Part shown: one piece after another, positions 1-16,490 of the stretch
Layout: every line of letters begins with the position of its first letter
How positions within the stretch are numbered: the stretch's first letter is position 1
Origin: Pteria penguin
Lineage: Eukaryota; Mollusca; Bivalvia; Pterioida; Pteriidae
DNA: 64,000 nt
Assembly: GCA_035048485.1 (NCBI GenBank)
Contig: CM068586.1
Span: 27,546,349-27,610,348 of the forward strand
Direction: 5' to 3'
The notes under the pieces: model-generated
Seen by the model: the letters and a program-made list of their open reading frames with translations, nothing else
Told to the model about the DNA's origin: nothing
Databases searched by the model: none
Program-made: the position numbers and the translations under genes

Positions 1-106
1 CAGGGAAGCAGTATCAAAAGATGAGGACACATGTCGTAAAAAAAAGTTGAAGACATGTAAAAATAAGAAAGGTAGAAATATCAGAACATTAATACATGTA
101 GGTCTA

Positions 107-180
107 TATTTAGTGCACCATATGCGCATTTCGACAATTTATGTCCCTTTAGTAATATTCAAGGCGGAAACTGTAGAAAT
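107..180 (+). repeat. Dispersed repeat family B, partial copy
   Basis: This stretch contains a GCACCATATGCGCATTTCGA-like core followed by a TATGTCCCTTTAGT segment. Related sequence recurs near 7470, 19645 and 33310 on the + strand and near 35985 on the - strand. As in two of the other copies, a long (TA)n tract lies shortly downstream. I remember this core from bivalve genomes, but the class of element is not known to me. Confidence 0.6.
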
Positions 181-259
181 CTAAAGTGAAAAAGCCCAGT
201 TCGAGGAAAATGTGGTGCATGAGACGTTATCATAATTCACAAAATTTTGTGAATTGAAA

Positions 260-3629
<3,370 letters not shown>

Positions 3630-3816
3630 ATGCCAAAAGACAAAGTGAAACCGAAAAGGACATCATTTTTGATTAGTGACATTTTATCAGATTCAGATTT
3701 AGACAATGATAAATGTTATAGCTGTGCAGAAGAAAGGTTACAAGGTGATGGTGATTATGAACAGGCTGCACGAGAAAGATCACCTTCATCTGACAGGAGT
3801 TCATCACCCGAATATG
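3630..3816 (+). CDS. Barhl: Bar gene 1, exon 1
   Basis: This exon encodes residues 1-62 plus one base of codon 63. It carries the FLISDIL corepressor-type motif, followed by an acidic and serine-rich stretch (DSDLDND, then [10 protein letters not shown]). The donor is ATG|GTAAGA, phase 1. Intron 1 (3817-4169) is only 353 bp, AT-rich, and shows no element. Confidence 0.88.
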
Positions 3817-5205
3817 GTAAGATTCTCTGCTAAGTACAGAATGATGTAAATATAAATCTTAAATATGTTTTTATGTGTTTTAATTTTATCTTATACTGTT
3901 TTATTTGACGCTACAAACCTTTGCAATAACCAAATGCTGTGAATGTTCCATCATAAAATATGATGAGGGTATTGTCATATCGACAATAACAAACCAAACA
4001 TACATACAACATACAACATTCAATATCAATTCAAGCTTGTAATGTTTCTACACAATTTAACTAAAATATATGACTAGAAAATGTTGATTTTGCAATTATC
4101 TTACCACTTCTCATACATTTGTTCTAGCAATTAATATTTATTTCACTTATGTTTTCACTTGTGCTGTAGGTTCTTTTCACGAACGACTTCATAGTGGATA
4201 TTTTGGGGATAGACCTTACTACAGCAACAAATCCAAAAAACCCCGTAAAGCAAGAACAGCCTTCTCAGATCATCAGTTAAGTAGCTTAGAAAAACATTTT
4301 AACCGTCAAAAGTATCTCAGCGTGCAGGATAGAATGGAATTAGCGAATCGACTTAATCTCTCAGACACACAAGTCAAGACATGGTATCAAAACAGAAGGT
4401 AAGCATTTATGTACAATATAATATCGACTGTGACTGTTGTTTTGTGATATTTCTAATAAGAATTGGTTGTACTTATTTTATATACGCTCCTAAATGCGTT
4501 TGTTTTCCTTGCGTAGATGTAGTGTTGCCATGTGCTTCCTTTTCATTTTATTCAATTTTCATGGGGTTTTTTTTTCGTGTTTTTTAGTTTGTTTTTCTAA
4601 TTTGTATTATTTTCTTTAATACCGCCCTTCAATAGCAAAAATGGTAGACATTTTTCGATTAAATTTCAGTGATCAAACGTACTACAAACACAACGTTTCT
4701 AATTTAGCCTTAACTCAGGATTACATGTTTTTTTCTGTATGTTCTGCATGTTAAATTTTAAAATTTAAGGCTTTAAAATCCATAGCCTATAGAGTGTATC
4801 ATTTGGGTTTTTCATGCCAATTAAATATTCGTAAATATATCAACAGAGGGGAAATTTGATATGAATATATTTAAAACTGTAGTTTATCTTATTACAAAAC
4901 ATTTAAATCATTTACAATTTCTCATACTTTGGAAAGCTTTTATTTTGTACATATCTTAAAATTTCAGAACAAAATGGAAGAGACAGACATCTGTTGGTTT
5001 GGAATTGTTGGCTGAGGCTGGTTCTATTCTCCATACTCAAAGACTAGTATTAAATTCAGCGTATAGATCACCGCTTGGCGGCGAGTCCGCTACGGTGACC
5101 ACACCTCCATTACCTACCTTCACAGACTTTTACAAAAGACAACATTTAGTGCCAACGACACATTTGCATAATAGACCACTTATACCTCCTATGTATGGAT
5201 ATTGA
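3630..5205 (+). CDS. Barhl: Bar-class homeodomain transcription factor, diverged paralog (gene 1)
   Basis: Seen: three exons, 3630-3816, 4170-4398 and 4968-5205, join in frame (654 nt) to encode 217 residues. All introns are GT-AG. The ATG at 3630 is the first after an in-frame TAA at 3582 and has A at -3. An FIL/eh1-like motif FLISDIL lies at residues 13-19. The homeodomain spans about residues 87-146, with helix 3 reading [13 protein letters not shown] and the Bar-class Tyr at homeodomain position 49. It is followed by [10 protein letters not shown]. Family knowledge: BarH/Barhl proteins are nuclear DNA-binding regulators of neural and sensory cell fate, and FIL motifs recruit Groucho-type corepressors. 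Odd: the protein is short (human BARHL1 is 327 aa), the N terminus before the homeodomain is only about 86 residues, and after the LLAEAG block it diverges quickly. The homeodomain differs from gene 2 at 8 of 60 positions, none of them in residues 42-60. Barx and other NK-like classes are less likely because of Tyr49 and the extension. Confidence 0.93.
4170..4398 (+). CDS. Barhl: Bar gene 1, exon 2 (most of the homeobox)
   Basis: The acceptor is TGCTGTAG|GTTC. The first two bases complete Gly63. The exon encodes homeodomain positions 1-52 and part of codon 53, then ends at an AG|GTAAGC donor in phase 2. The N-terminal arm is PRKARTAF and helix 3 carries WYQN. Intron 2 (4399-4967) is 569 bp, AT-rich, with no recognisable insert. 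Confidence 0.92.
4968..5205 (+). CDS. Barhl: Bar gene 1, exon 3 (end of homeodomain and C terminus)
   Basis: The exon begins after TTTCAG, completes Arg53 and reads [18 protein letters not shown]. The following stretch is poorly conserved relative to gene 2: SILHTQRL stands where gene 2 has NYSAFQRM. The tail is rich in Pro and Thr and ends MYGY before TGA at 5203-5205. Confidence 0.9.
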
Positions 5206-6387
5206 TACATAAATAAATAATTGTCATATATACATATTAGTACATAATATATTATATTATTATTAATATATTTGTTATTGATATCGTGTCTTTTTGAACA
5301 GACGGTTTCTTTCCCAATTTACTTATTTCTTGTGTTTATAATGCATAAATTTCTCATCGATTTGATTTATGAATGCTGTACAAGATCCTGCACTTGTAGC
5401 AATATTAGCAGATGTAATAGCTTTTTTTCCAAAAATATTAATGGATACGAGAACTCTGCTATCCACAGAAGATAATTAAAACAAAACAACTTTAGTGAAA
5501 ACTAAACGGTATAACGAATGCAGAAATTAAAAAAAACCCCACTCTTATCACAAATCAACACAAGCGGACGATTCGGCGACGAAGTTTCTTGTTTTTGTCT
5601 GCGTTCAGTTGTGGTCCATCAAACACCATAGTTATTTAAATAATGTTTATTGTGTTCACACCCAAACACTTCTGTTCCGCTCCCCTGTGTCTAAATGATA
5701 ATAATTTATCTATTCCAACGTTGAATGGGTGATAATCGTGGGGTCAGAGGTCATTAACTCTCCATAGGTGTAAAGCTGATGGTTTTTACACTTAAAACCG
5801 CATTTCTAGATGGAGATTAAAGTCCTTTAGTTAAATCATATACTAAACAGTCATGTTTTATCAACCATGTAAACAGTTGGATGATATTATCTTGTTTTTG
5901 TTTGTTTAAACATACGAATACTGGTGATGTTGCTGATTGCTTTACCATGACTGGGTCTCTTCAGATTTATTGTTTAGGTTATTTCTGTAAAAATCGTACA
6001 TCTATAGACTATACGTCGTTTCCTGTTTTATTTAACGAAGAACTAATTGTTTGTCCGGATTGAGAATCTCTCACAATCTTTTAAAGAAAACGTTCGTGTC
6101 ATCACGTGATGACCATGTCAAAATAATAAAGGGAACACCTGTAATGATTAAAGTTTACGTACCAATATGGTCATATAAAATAAGAATTTTAACTTGTAGT
6201 TTGAACATCCATGTACGAGGTTTAGATATTTTATTACAAAAGTATTATATTCAAAAGCGTTTACAATCAGTGATCGTTTACCTATTGTATCAGATCCACG
6301 AGCATTTATATTATATTTTACTGTCAATATATTACTCAGTTAGAAGTCTTGTCTCATAGCTAGTACTGGATTACAAACGATGGGTAT
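5206..6387. other. 3' flank of gene 1, no gene seen
   Basis: AT-rich sequence holding the 3' UTR and intergenic DNA. Short open frames here have no recognisable protein features and no transcript signals. Confidence 0.5.
5212..5217 (+). promoter_or_regulatory. Possible polyadenylation signal of gene 1
   Basis: An AATAAA lies 7 bp after the stop codon, within a run of overlapping TAAATAAATAA. If used, the 3' UTR would be extremely short. Other AT-rich sites downstream could serve instead. Confidence 0.3.
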
Positions 6388-6565
<178 letters not shown>

Positions 6566-7228
6566 TGACGTAAACTGTTTTGCATATCATGAGAATGATC
6601 CATGTAAATTCCATATATAATACAAGTGCATTGTAATCTTTATGATGATACGCTAGGATTTAAATTTATAATCTGAAATATGCTGAACAATACACGATAA
6701 GATAGCAATGTGTTGACAGAAACATTCAAATCAAAGTATCGGTATGATATTATCGAATGCTATGGCACTATTGCTCATTTCTTATCAAAATGAAGTAATT
6801 TGCAGTATATATGTCGGCTCATATTTATGTGTAGTTGCGAAATCTTCCGTGCAATGGTGTAGTATTATATATGTTCAGTTATGTCTTCTATGTGTTACTT
6901 GTAATAAAAGTCACTTACATTCACTTCAATAATGTGATACATTACATTTTATATTCTTATTAAGGTATCAATATTCACGTCAATAAAGTAAATGTCGATG
7001 ACATAAATAAACAGAATGATTTCAGCTTCTTATTCAAAACTTTGAGTCATTATGGCTTACCCAGCAAGTTTTCAACACTTTCCAAGAATCATGTTTACTG
7101 GTCTTACAGTTTGTTGAATACTTAATTTGGCGTTAGAATCAATATAAAATTGTTAACCATAGACATAACTATTTGGTTTATATCTATGATTTTATGGGGC
7201 TTAATGATGAACGACATCCTGAATGTTC

Positions 7229-7277
7229 TTAGGGGATGCTTACTCCTCCATGGCACCTGATCCCACCAGAGGTTCGT
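7229..7277 (+). repeat. Dispersed repeat family A copy
   Basis: The core GGGGATGCTTACTCCTCC is followed by GGCACCTGATCCCACC and a GGTTCGTA end. The same core recurs, with changes, near 16330, 25660, 38025 and 60790 on the + strand and near 15980 and 34640 on the - strand. One copy lies just downstream of a reverse-transcriptase remnant, so family A may be the 3' tail of that retroelement. Confidence 0.65.
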
Positions 7278-7469
7278 AATTGCTAATATTTTATTTACAT
7301 CTGTATTGTCGTGTTTCTTCGATTTCGAGTTGTGGATATCGGATCAATATCTTTGATTTGTACTTCTTTACAGCTATAATTTGTGTTTACAAGAATTACC
7401 TTTTTATACTACTAACCAGATATCCTTTTCATGTGCATAGAATAGATATATCTTATATATAGCTGCAAA

Positions 7470-7650
7470 TTTGTGCACCACATGCGCATTTCGACAACTT
7501 ATGTCTCTACAGTGATGCTCGTGGGCGAATGGTTGGAATTCTCATATTATACATTTGAAGAGCAGTATAAAAACCAAAATGACTGAAAAAGTAAACCAAA
7601 GAATCAATCTAAGGACAGAGCTACGCAGTATTACAATTTAACAAGTTCGA
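7470..7650 (+). repeat. Dispersed repeat family B copy without (TA)n tail
   Basis: It begins with GTGCACCACATGCGCATTTC and continues through a segment ending near GGACAGAGCTACGCAG. That end block matches AAAGACAGAGTTATGCAT-like blocks in the copies near 33.4 and 35.8 kb. Confidence 0.6.
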
Positions 7651-8918
7651 ATAAAATGGTGCTTTATATTGGCGAGTACCTCATTCACCTTCGTTTATGA
7701 ATAATGTTACTAAAAGGAGATAATAAAGTAAATAACGAAGAAGTACCGAACATTTTCAATCGTATGGATATAACTAACTTTCTAAAATCTGATCAATTAT
7801 TCTTTAAGAAGAATAAAAAAGGTTAATGTCAATCGATCATGCATAATGAAGATGAATAATTTATGACCTCATACAGAAGCCAGTATGACACGAGAACAAT
7901 AAAAAGTAATTTGTATAATTGCACATTCAGTACAATATCGAACAACGACCAGGCTCAATACCTGTCTGCTCCATCAACGGTATATGCCCACAATACAATC
8001 TAATGTTTTCATTAAAATTTGATTGCTATTCTAAGCCTGACGACTAAAGTCATGAAATTTTCTGATAGACCATCTAAAGGGTTCTTACACCCAATTTGCC
8101 GCACCATTAGCAATGAAGTTCGCAATTGAAAATTGTGAAAATCCTGTCATCGATGGATATACAGATAATCAGCAGATCTCTATAGAGCCGTCACACTCCT
8201 GGGACTATTTACGGTACCCGTGATATGATGCGTACTGTGTTGGCAATACATCGTCATCGATTGATAACGACATATTGTTCTCTACAAGGAAAGTTCATTT
8301 ACTCACCATATTACACTATTTACTGGTCAATTAAAACTTTATATCTCATTAAAACTCTCTTTGTCAGCATGCGTATGAATTAATAATTTATAATGTACCT
8401 CCGTAAGTCAAAGAGTTCAGGTATTCACGATACTGGCATCTCGTAATCGAGGGAAACAAATTGTTATTTTAATGTTAAAGATTTCCTGATCCAGAGTGTA
8501 GATAGGATTGAATAGGTTAAGTCGATGATTTTTTGCATAAATCAGACAACAATAACATTGAAATGATCGATAAAGTGTCATATTGACAATTAAAATAGAA
8601 CTTGTTTATTTTCGGGCTTAGTAATGCAAGTGGGAGGGGTGTTCTGGGAAATGATAAATTCTAGTGTAAATATTTCATTTTTGAAGGAAGGTATTCATAG
8701 TTTAAGTTTTGTTTTTAAATATTTATGTTTTTAATCTTTTCTTATTTTATTTATCTATCATTTTTGGGTCAAATTTTGATTTTACAATATTATAGAAAAT
8801 GTACAGGATTTTTCGAGGTATTTACTAATAAAAGAAAAGAAGTTTTAGTTTCATTCCATAAGATAATTTTTCTACGAGGGTTATATAAAACAATCAACCA
8901 TTTTTAAATGGTATTGTT

Positions 8919-10930
8919 AGTTATACTAGCTCGACCATACGCATGATATTACGGCAGGTGTTATCAGTCGACAGTGATACTAGCTCGACCATAGTATTAT
9001 ATTGCGGCAAGTGTTATAATAGCTCGACCATACGTATGATATTACGGCAAGTGTTATAATAGCTCAACCATACGTATGATATTACGGCAGGTGTTATACT
9101 AGCTCGACCATACGTATGATATTACGGCAGGTGTTATCAGTCGGCATTGATACTAGCTTGACCATACGTATTGTATTACGGCAGGTGTTATCATAGCTCG
9201 ACCATACGTATTATATTACGGCAGGTGTTATACTAGCTCGACCATACGTATGATATTACGGCAGGTGTTATACTAGCTCGACCATACGTATGATATTACG
9301 GCAGGTGTTATACTAGCTCGACCATACGTATGATATTACGGCAGGTGTTATCAGTCGGCAGTGAAACTAGCTCGACCATGCATATGGTATTACGGCAGGT
9401 GTTATCAGTCGGCATTGATACTAGCTTGACCATACGTATTGTATTACGGCAGGTGTTATCATAGCTCGACCATACGTATTATATTACGGCAGGTGTTATA
9501 CTAGCTCGACCATACGTATGATATTACGGCAGGTGTTATACTAGCTCGACCATACGTATGATATTACGGCAAGTGTTATAATAGCTCGACCATACGTATG
9601 ATATTACGGCAGGTGTTATACTAGCTCGACCATACGTATGATATTACGGCAGGTGTTATCAGTCGGCAGTGAAACTAGCTCGACCATGCATATGGTATTA
9701 CTGCAGGTGTTATACTAGCTCGACCATACATATGATATTACGGCAGGTTTTATACCAGCTCGACCATAGTATTATATTGCGGCAAGTGTTATAATAGCTC
9801 GACCATACGTATGATATTACGGCAAGTGTTATAAAAGCTCGACCATACGTATGATATTACGGCAGGTGTTATCATAGCTCGACCATACGTATTATATTAC
9901 GGCAGGTGTTATACTAGCTCGACCATACGTATGATATTACGGCAGGTGTTATACTAGCTCGACCATAGTATTATATTGCGGCAAGTGTTATAATAGCTCG
10001 ACCATACGTATGATATTACGGCAAGTGTTATAAAAGCTCGACCATACGTATGATATTACGGCAGGTGTTATACTAGCTCGACCATACGTATGATATTACG
10101 GCAGGTGTTATCAGTCGGCATTGATACTAGCTTGACCATACGTATTGTATTACGGCAGGTGTTATCATAGCTCGACCATACGTATTATATTACGGCAGGT
10201 GTTATACTAGCTCGACCATACGTATGATATTACGGCAGGTGTTATACTAGCTCGACCATACGTATGATATTACGGCAGGTGTTATACTAGCTCGACCATA
10301 CGTATGATATTACGGCAGGTGTTATCAGTCGGCAGTGAAACTAGCTCGACCATGCATATGGTATTACGGCAGGTGTTATCAGTCGGCATTGATACTAGCT
10401 TGACCATACGTATTGTATTACGGCAGGTGTTATACTAGCTCGACCATACGTATTATATTACGGCAGGTGTTATACTAGCTCGACCATACGTATGATATTA
10501 CGGCAGGTGTTATACTAGCTCGACCATACGTATGATATTACGGCAAGTGTTATAATAGCTCGACCATACGTATGATATTACGGCAGGTGTTAAACTAGCT
10601 CGACCATGCGTATGGTATTACGGCAGGTGTTATCAGTCGGCAGTGAAACTAGCTCGACCATGCATATGGTATTACGGCAGGTGTTTTACTAGCTCGACCA
10701 TACATATGATATTACGGCAGGTTTTATACCAGCTCGACCATATGTATGATAGTACGGTAGGTGTTATCAGTCGGCATTGATACTAGCTCGACCATATGTA
10801 TGATATTACGGCAGGTGTTATACTAGCTCGACTATACGTATGATATTACTGAAAGTGTTATCAATCAGCAGTGATACTAGTTCGACCATACGCATGTTAT
10901 TACGGCAGGTGTGATCAGTCTTGGCAGTGA
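8919..10930. repeat. 40-bp satellite array with a 974-bp higher-order unit
   Basis: Roughly 45 or more tandem copies of a 40-bp monomer containing TAGCTCGACCATACGTATGA and TATTACGGCAGGTGTTA. Some monomers carry a 14-bp insert (TCAGTCGGCATTGA-like) and are 54 bp long. Rare variants recur exactly 974 bp apart: CTTG at 9157/10131 and 9425/10399, GAAACTAG at 9363/10337 and 9671/10645, TATACC at 9751/10725, CCATAGTATTA at about 8983/9957. The array is therefore essentially two 974-bp higher-order copies. The monomer core CATACGTATG is a perfect palindrome. No coding function is evident. Confidence 0.95.
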
Positions 10931-11311
10931 TTACTTACTTCTCCTTGCCTCCTATCCCACTTCCAGCAATTTTGGGGATATATCCGAGATTGCCTATATT
11001 TTTCAGAATAACATTCCGTTTTTACTTTCCTGTATCAGTGCAAGCTATTTGTGATTTTCATATATTTGACGAACATTACCTTTGATGACTATAATGTAAT
11101 AAACATCTTTTTTGAAACTACTTTTAGCAGTACTTTTTATTAAGCAAATCAGTCTCTTCAAAGTGTTGTTACAAAAACAAAAAATACACATATTTATTCG
11201 AACGTGTTTATTCTACTGATACTATTTTGAATTATATTATCCCTCTTTGGATAATAATTTGTATTCTCCGTAACCCTATATTTATGTATTAATAAATCTT
11301 GAAATGTATGT
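10931..11311. other. Intergenic, no gene seen
   Basis: AT-rich spacer between the satellite and a SINE insertion. Nothing else is recognised. Confidence 0.5.
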
Positions 11312-11323
11312 ACCATAGATTCG

Positions 11324-11486
11324 GGCATGATTTGGTGTAGTGGTTAAGCGCTTGGCTTGCGGTGCCGACGATCCGGGTTCGATTCCCGGGTTGCGCCACT
11401 ATGTTTAAGAGGTTGGTAACCTCCTGCATCTATGTCGCGATATAATTGAAATATTGTTGAAAGCGACGTAAAATAGCAACCAACCA
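11324..11486 (+). mobile_element. tRNA-derived SINE, complete insertion
   Basis: The head has a box A-like GTGTAGTGGTTAAGCGC and a box B GGGTTCGATTCCCGGG, the internal RNA polymerase III promoter of a tRNA-derived SINE. The body contains TATGTCGCGATATAATTG and TTGAAAGCGACGTAAAA and ends in an (ACCA)n tail. A perfect 12-bp target-site duplication ACCATAGATTCG flanks it at 11312-11323 and 11487-11498. The long body, tail and duplication argue against a functional tRNA gene. Confidence 0.92.
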
Positions 11487-11498
11487 ACCATAGATTCG

Positions 11499-14400
11499 TG
11501 GTGTGTTGAGGTATATTCATTAAAGCTGTTTACCACTACCACTTCAGGTGACGAACCTCCATAAGTCAGCACCATAACTGCAGCATAATTATCTTGTTTG
11601 TGGTGACGTCCTACACTATTAATCCTATTACTTTGTATGTGGAGCTTTCTGTTATACAGCTTAGTCAGATCTCCAGTGATAAATGTTCGGCAGTTGATAA
11701 ATATAGAGTTATGTACTTTCAAATTCCTAATATATATTCAGTCAATGCATTGTAGGTTTGATTCATATTGAGAGATAAATACCATGTTGGTGCGTTTTAA
11801 ATTGAACTTGTGCATCGATGAAATGTATATCGGGTACCTAAAACGATAAATCTTTGGAAGAATCATCATTAAAAGTAACACCACGTATTAACCATAACAT
11901 AGTACGCATTTCTTAAAATAAAAAAGTATGCAAAATTATACTTTAAAAACCCATTGGGTCCCTTTAAGTGGAAAATAATGTGTGTTTGGCGTCAAATAGC
12001 CCAACAACATATCTTTAATAAAGGTACATTAGGGCAAGTATTTTGCAGATAGTATCACATAATTTTTACTCTGTAATCAGGAACGATTTCCTAAACAGAT
12101 AAGTTCTAAAATGTGACTCGTTTCGCCATTTCCACACGAGTAATTAGACCACAATGGGTAAAAATGATTTGACACAATGGACAATTTTCTAATGTGATGC
12201 ACACGACTTTAATACATCAGTGACAAAAGACTTTAACAAAGAAACACAAATCAGATACGGACAACATTTTCACTGGCACTATGTCAAATGTAGTACGTCA
12301 AGATAAAGATCGACATGTATACACTTCGATTTGCCTACACGTTTCTTCTTCAAATGCAATTTTGAAATGTGTCATGTTTAGATATGATGCGATAATTCTA
12401 ATAACATGCTTGCATTAAAACCCACTTACTATTTTATTGGAGTTGAACTTATCATTTCATATCAGAACGACATACCATCAGAAAACCGGGTTTCCTTGTA
12501 CATTGCCATAGACGTCAAATGTATTTTGAAATTTAGTATCTTATATGACAAGAATTTTATTTCGCAGAACAAAAATCACAACTTTTAATTCTTATTTTAT
12601 TGTATACTTTTAAAGGGGACCACATCTGTGAATTTCGTATTTCTAATTTCATTGAAAACATCAAAGAAAAACCTTTGTTATTTAACACCAATGAATGATA
12701 TTTCAACAGCAGAACACCTGTCTAAATCCCAGTATCATTGACATTGAAGTCCCAAAACGTTTAACTTTGGGGTGTCAAATCAACATTAATGATTATCATT
12801 GTGTGATCATAAAACCGTCTCTTTCACCATTGAAGCTGTATCAGACACCTTACCTGTTTTCAAGGCTACGTATAAGGACGACTGATATAAACATCACTTA
12901 CTGAAGGTTAGATGGTTGAATGACTTTGACAGTAATTAAAGTATCATCTAGACGTTTTAATATCATTTATGTTGCAACTACAATTGATGATAAAGTAAAC
13001 TCTGGTCAAACGAAAATTCATGCACTGGCAATGCGTATATTAATCTATCAATTGTCTGTAAGTTTACATATGTTCATACAGTTACTCAAGCTGTTGACAG
13101 TTCAAAATCGTCGCCTTTTTTGTTTTGTTTTGAGTTTTTTATTTATTTTTTTTTTTCATTTCTGATTTCATATAATTATTTAATTAACCGTTGCTGATGA
13201 GGAATGTAAACCAGAAAAACGTGTAGAGTGCATATTATTGTTATAATCAATATTTGAAGTCTTATTTGTATATGCTTGTTAACCGACCTGAATTTGTGTA
13301 CTTGGTGCCGTATTATCAAACTTATTTGCGACGTTTCAGTGTCCTTCACTTTCCTTACTATTGGGTGGACATTAACATATTCCGTTATATCTATCCTTTA
13401 ACGTAACCAAAATTAATGGATTTAACAAGTTAAAGGATGACCTAAACATTCTTATTCAAGGTCGAGATCACTAAAATTAAAAATCAGACCGTATCTGTCA
13501 TACTTATTACATCTAAAGCATAATACAACAACATTGCACAAAATGTCTTTCGACTGTTTTAAGTAGGAGGATAGGACCTGTTAATCAGTAAACCAGACAA
13601 ACGGATTGTCCTAAGAAATTCTTTAAATCAAAGAAAATGTACAGATACAAGTACCAAATCTCACAAATCACGGAGTCCAAGAAAAGCAAGAGGTCGGATC
13701 ATAAACGTGTGTACCTTGTAGTAGTGGACTGTTACATCCTGTTTACTATGTTATGTTATTGATGTTTTAAGATTATACTGTTAAGTTGTGTACTATTTGT
13801 AGAAATGAAACATTATTAATATAATATGATGAACCGTTCTGGACCGAACCTTTTAACTAAATTCATGAATACACATATTTGATTTTCCATATGCTAGATC
13901 TAATTCCATCTTACATTCATACAACATCTAAAAAGCTGGGATATTCATTTTTGCTATTGAGTAGTGCAAGTAATCAAGTAATCTGATAATTAGTGGTTTT
14001 ACTTTTACACAAGATCAAGTAAGATCAATGGAATTGTACGAAGACCATATGAAGTGTCAAAAGAATTCAAAATCTCGAGCTTCGAAAGTTTCAAATGGCA
14101 TGCTAATGTAGAAGAATGCTTCTTTAAAGACGTTTAAAAAGGAAAAGTCTTCGTTTGATGTTCATTGTTCGACGTCATAAAAAGACAAGTGCATATTGAA
14201 TTTCAGATGTAGTGGGTTGACAGAAATGGATATGAATCAACACTAGGTATATATCTATCGAGAAAATTACCCAACAGAATCTTTACTATTTAAAATATCT
14301 ATTGTTAGTCTTATCGAAGACAGTTAACATATTATTTACATATATATTACGTTAACATTGGTTGACAGCAGAAATATATAGATATACATTTTATATCTTA

Positions 14401-14539
14401 TATAATGTAATTTACTGAAGTCCAAGACTACTAAAGACCAAGATCATAGACCTTAGCAACTGTTCGATCCAAAACAGTTGAGTCTTGTAAATGTCGCTAC
14501 ATATAGTTGAAAAATTTCACACGATGCTGATGTTCGTAT
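11499..14539. other. Intergenic, no gene seen
   Basis: Three kilobases of AT-rich sequence. Several open frames of 60-80 codons occur, but none shows domain features, splice context or a codon pattern that would support a gene. Confidence 0.5.
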
Positions 14540-15785
<1,246 letters not shown>

Positions 15786-15848
15786 AAAATGCAATTTCAG
15801 AGATCCCTCTTTCAAGAATGTTAACCGATATTTTGGGACCTTGTCATA

Positions 15849-16490
15849 CAAGTAAAAAACCAAGAAGTACCGAAGGGTAAAGCATATCTCATAGTCCATA
15901 GAATAAAATGATGATATCGTGTATAGTGTAATATTCAGACAAATGCGAACTGCAATAAAATCGAGGTGAGACCAGGCGCCCGGAAGCATCCCCTGCTTGC
16001 ATAAAACTCCCATCGAAAAAGTCTTGCTACAACTTTTCGAGTCTAGGAAGTAAATACATAAATATACCCGCATGAACACATGAAGGAGACAAGAACACGC
16101 AACTAATTATCTTAACTTTTTGACTATACTTGATTTGACATAATATGTATATATACAGGCATTTGTTCACGTGCGTTTCCGACCAGGAATTTCAGTTAAA
16201 GAATATTTCATACCGTGAATATGATAATTTGACTTTCTGTTATTGTCTCCTTCATGTGCTCATACGTGTGTATCTATGTATTTATTTCCTAGACTCGAAA
16301 AGTTGTTGCAGGACTTTTGCGACGAGTGTTGTATGCAACCAGGGGACGCTTACTTCTCCCGGGCACCTGTTCTCATCTCGATTTTATTGGGGTTCGCATT
16401 TGTCTGAATATGACACTATACACGTTATTGTCCTTTTATTCCATGGACTATGAGATATGGTTTACCCTTCGGTTCTTCTTCGTTTTACTT
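15849..16490. mobile_element. Large inverted duplication of family A repeat (foldback structure)
   Basis: A left arm (about 15849-16098) matches the reverse complement of a right arm (about 16237-16490) along about 250 bp, with scattered differences, around a 138-bp spacer. Shared landmarks include CCGAAGGGTAAA, CATATCTCATAGTCCAT, AATAAAATCGAG and ACTTTTCGAGTCTAGGAA. Each arm carries a family A core. The right arm has the orientation of the adjacent reverse-transcriptase remnant, so the left arm looks like the inverted extra copy. Confidence 0.85.

Larger units (their letters stand above)
6566..8918. other. Intergenic, no gene seen
   Basis: AT-rich DNA containing a family A and a family B repeat copy (listed separately). 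No coding exon is recognisable. Confidence 0.5.

Noticed and set aside
8919..10930. CRISPR-like array of regularly spaced repeats
   Set aside because: Spacers are not unique: the whole 40-bp unit repeats, variants follow a 974-bp higher-order period and the context is a eukaryotic genome. It is a satellite.
11324..11400. Functional tRNA gene
   Set aside because: Boxes A and B are good, but the arms do not fold cleanly, a conserved 80-bp body and ACCA tail follow, and a 12-bp target-site duplication flanks the unit. It is a SINE.
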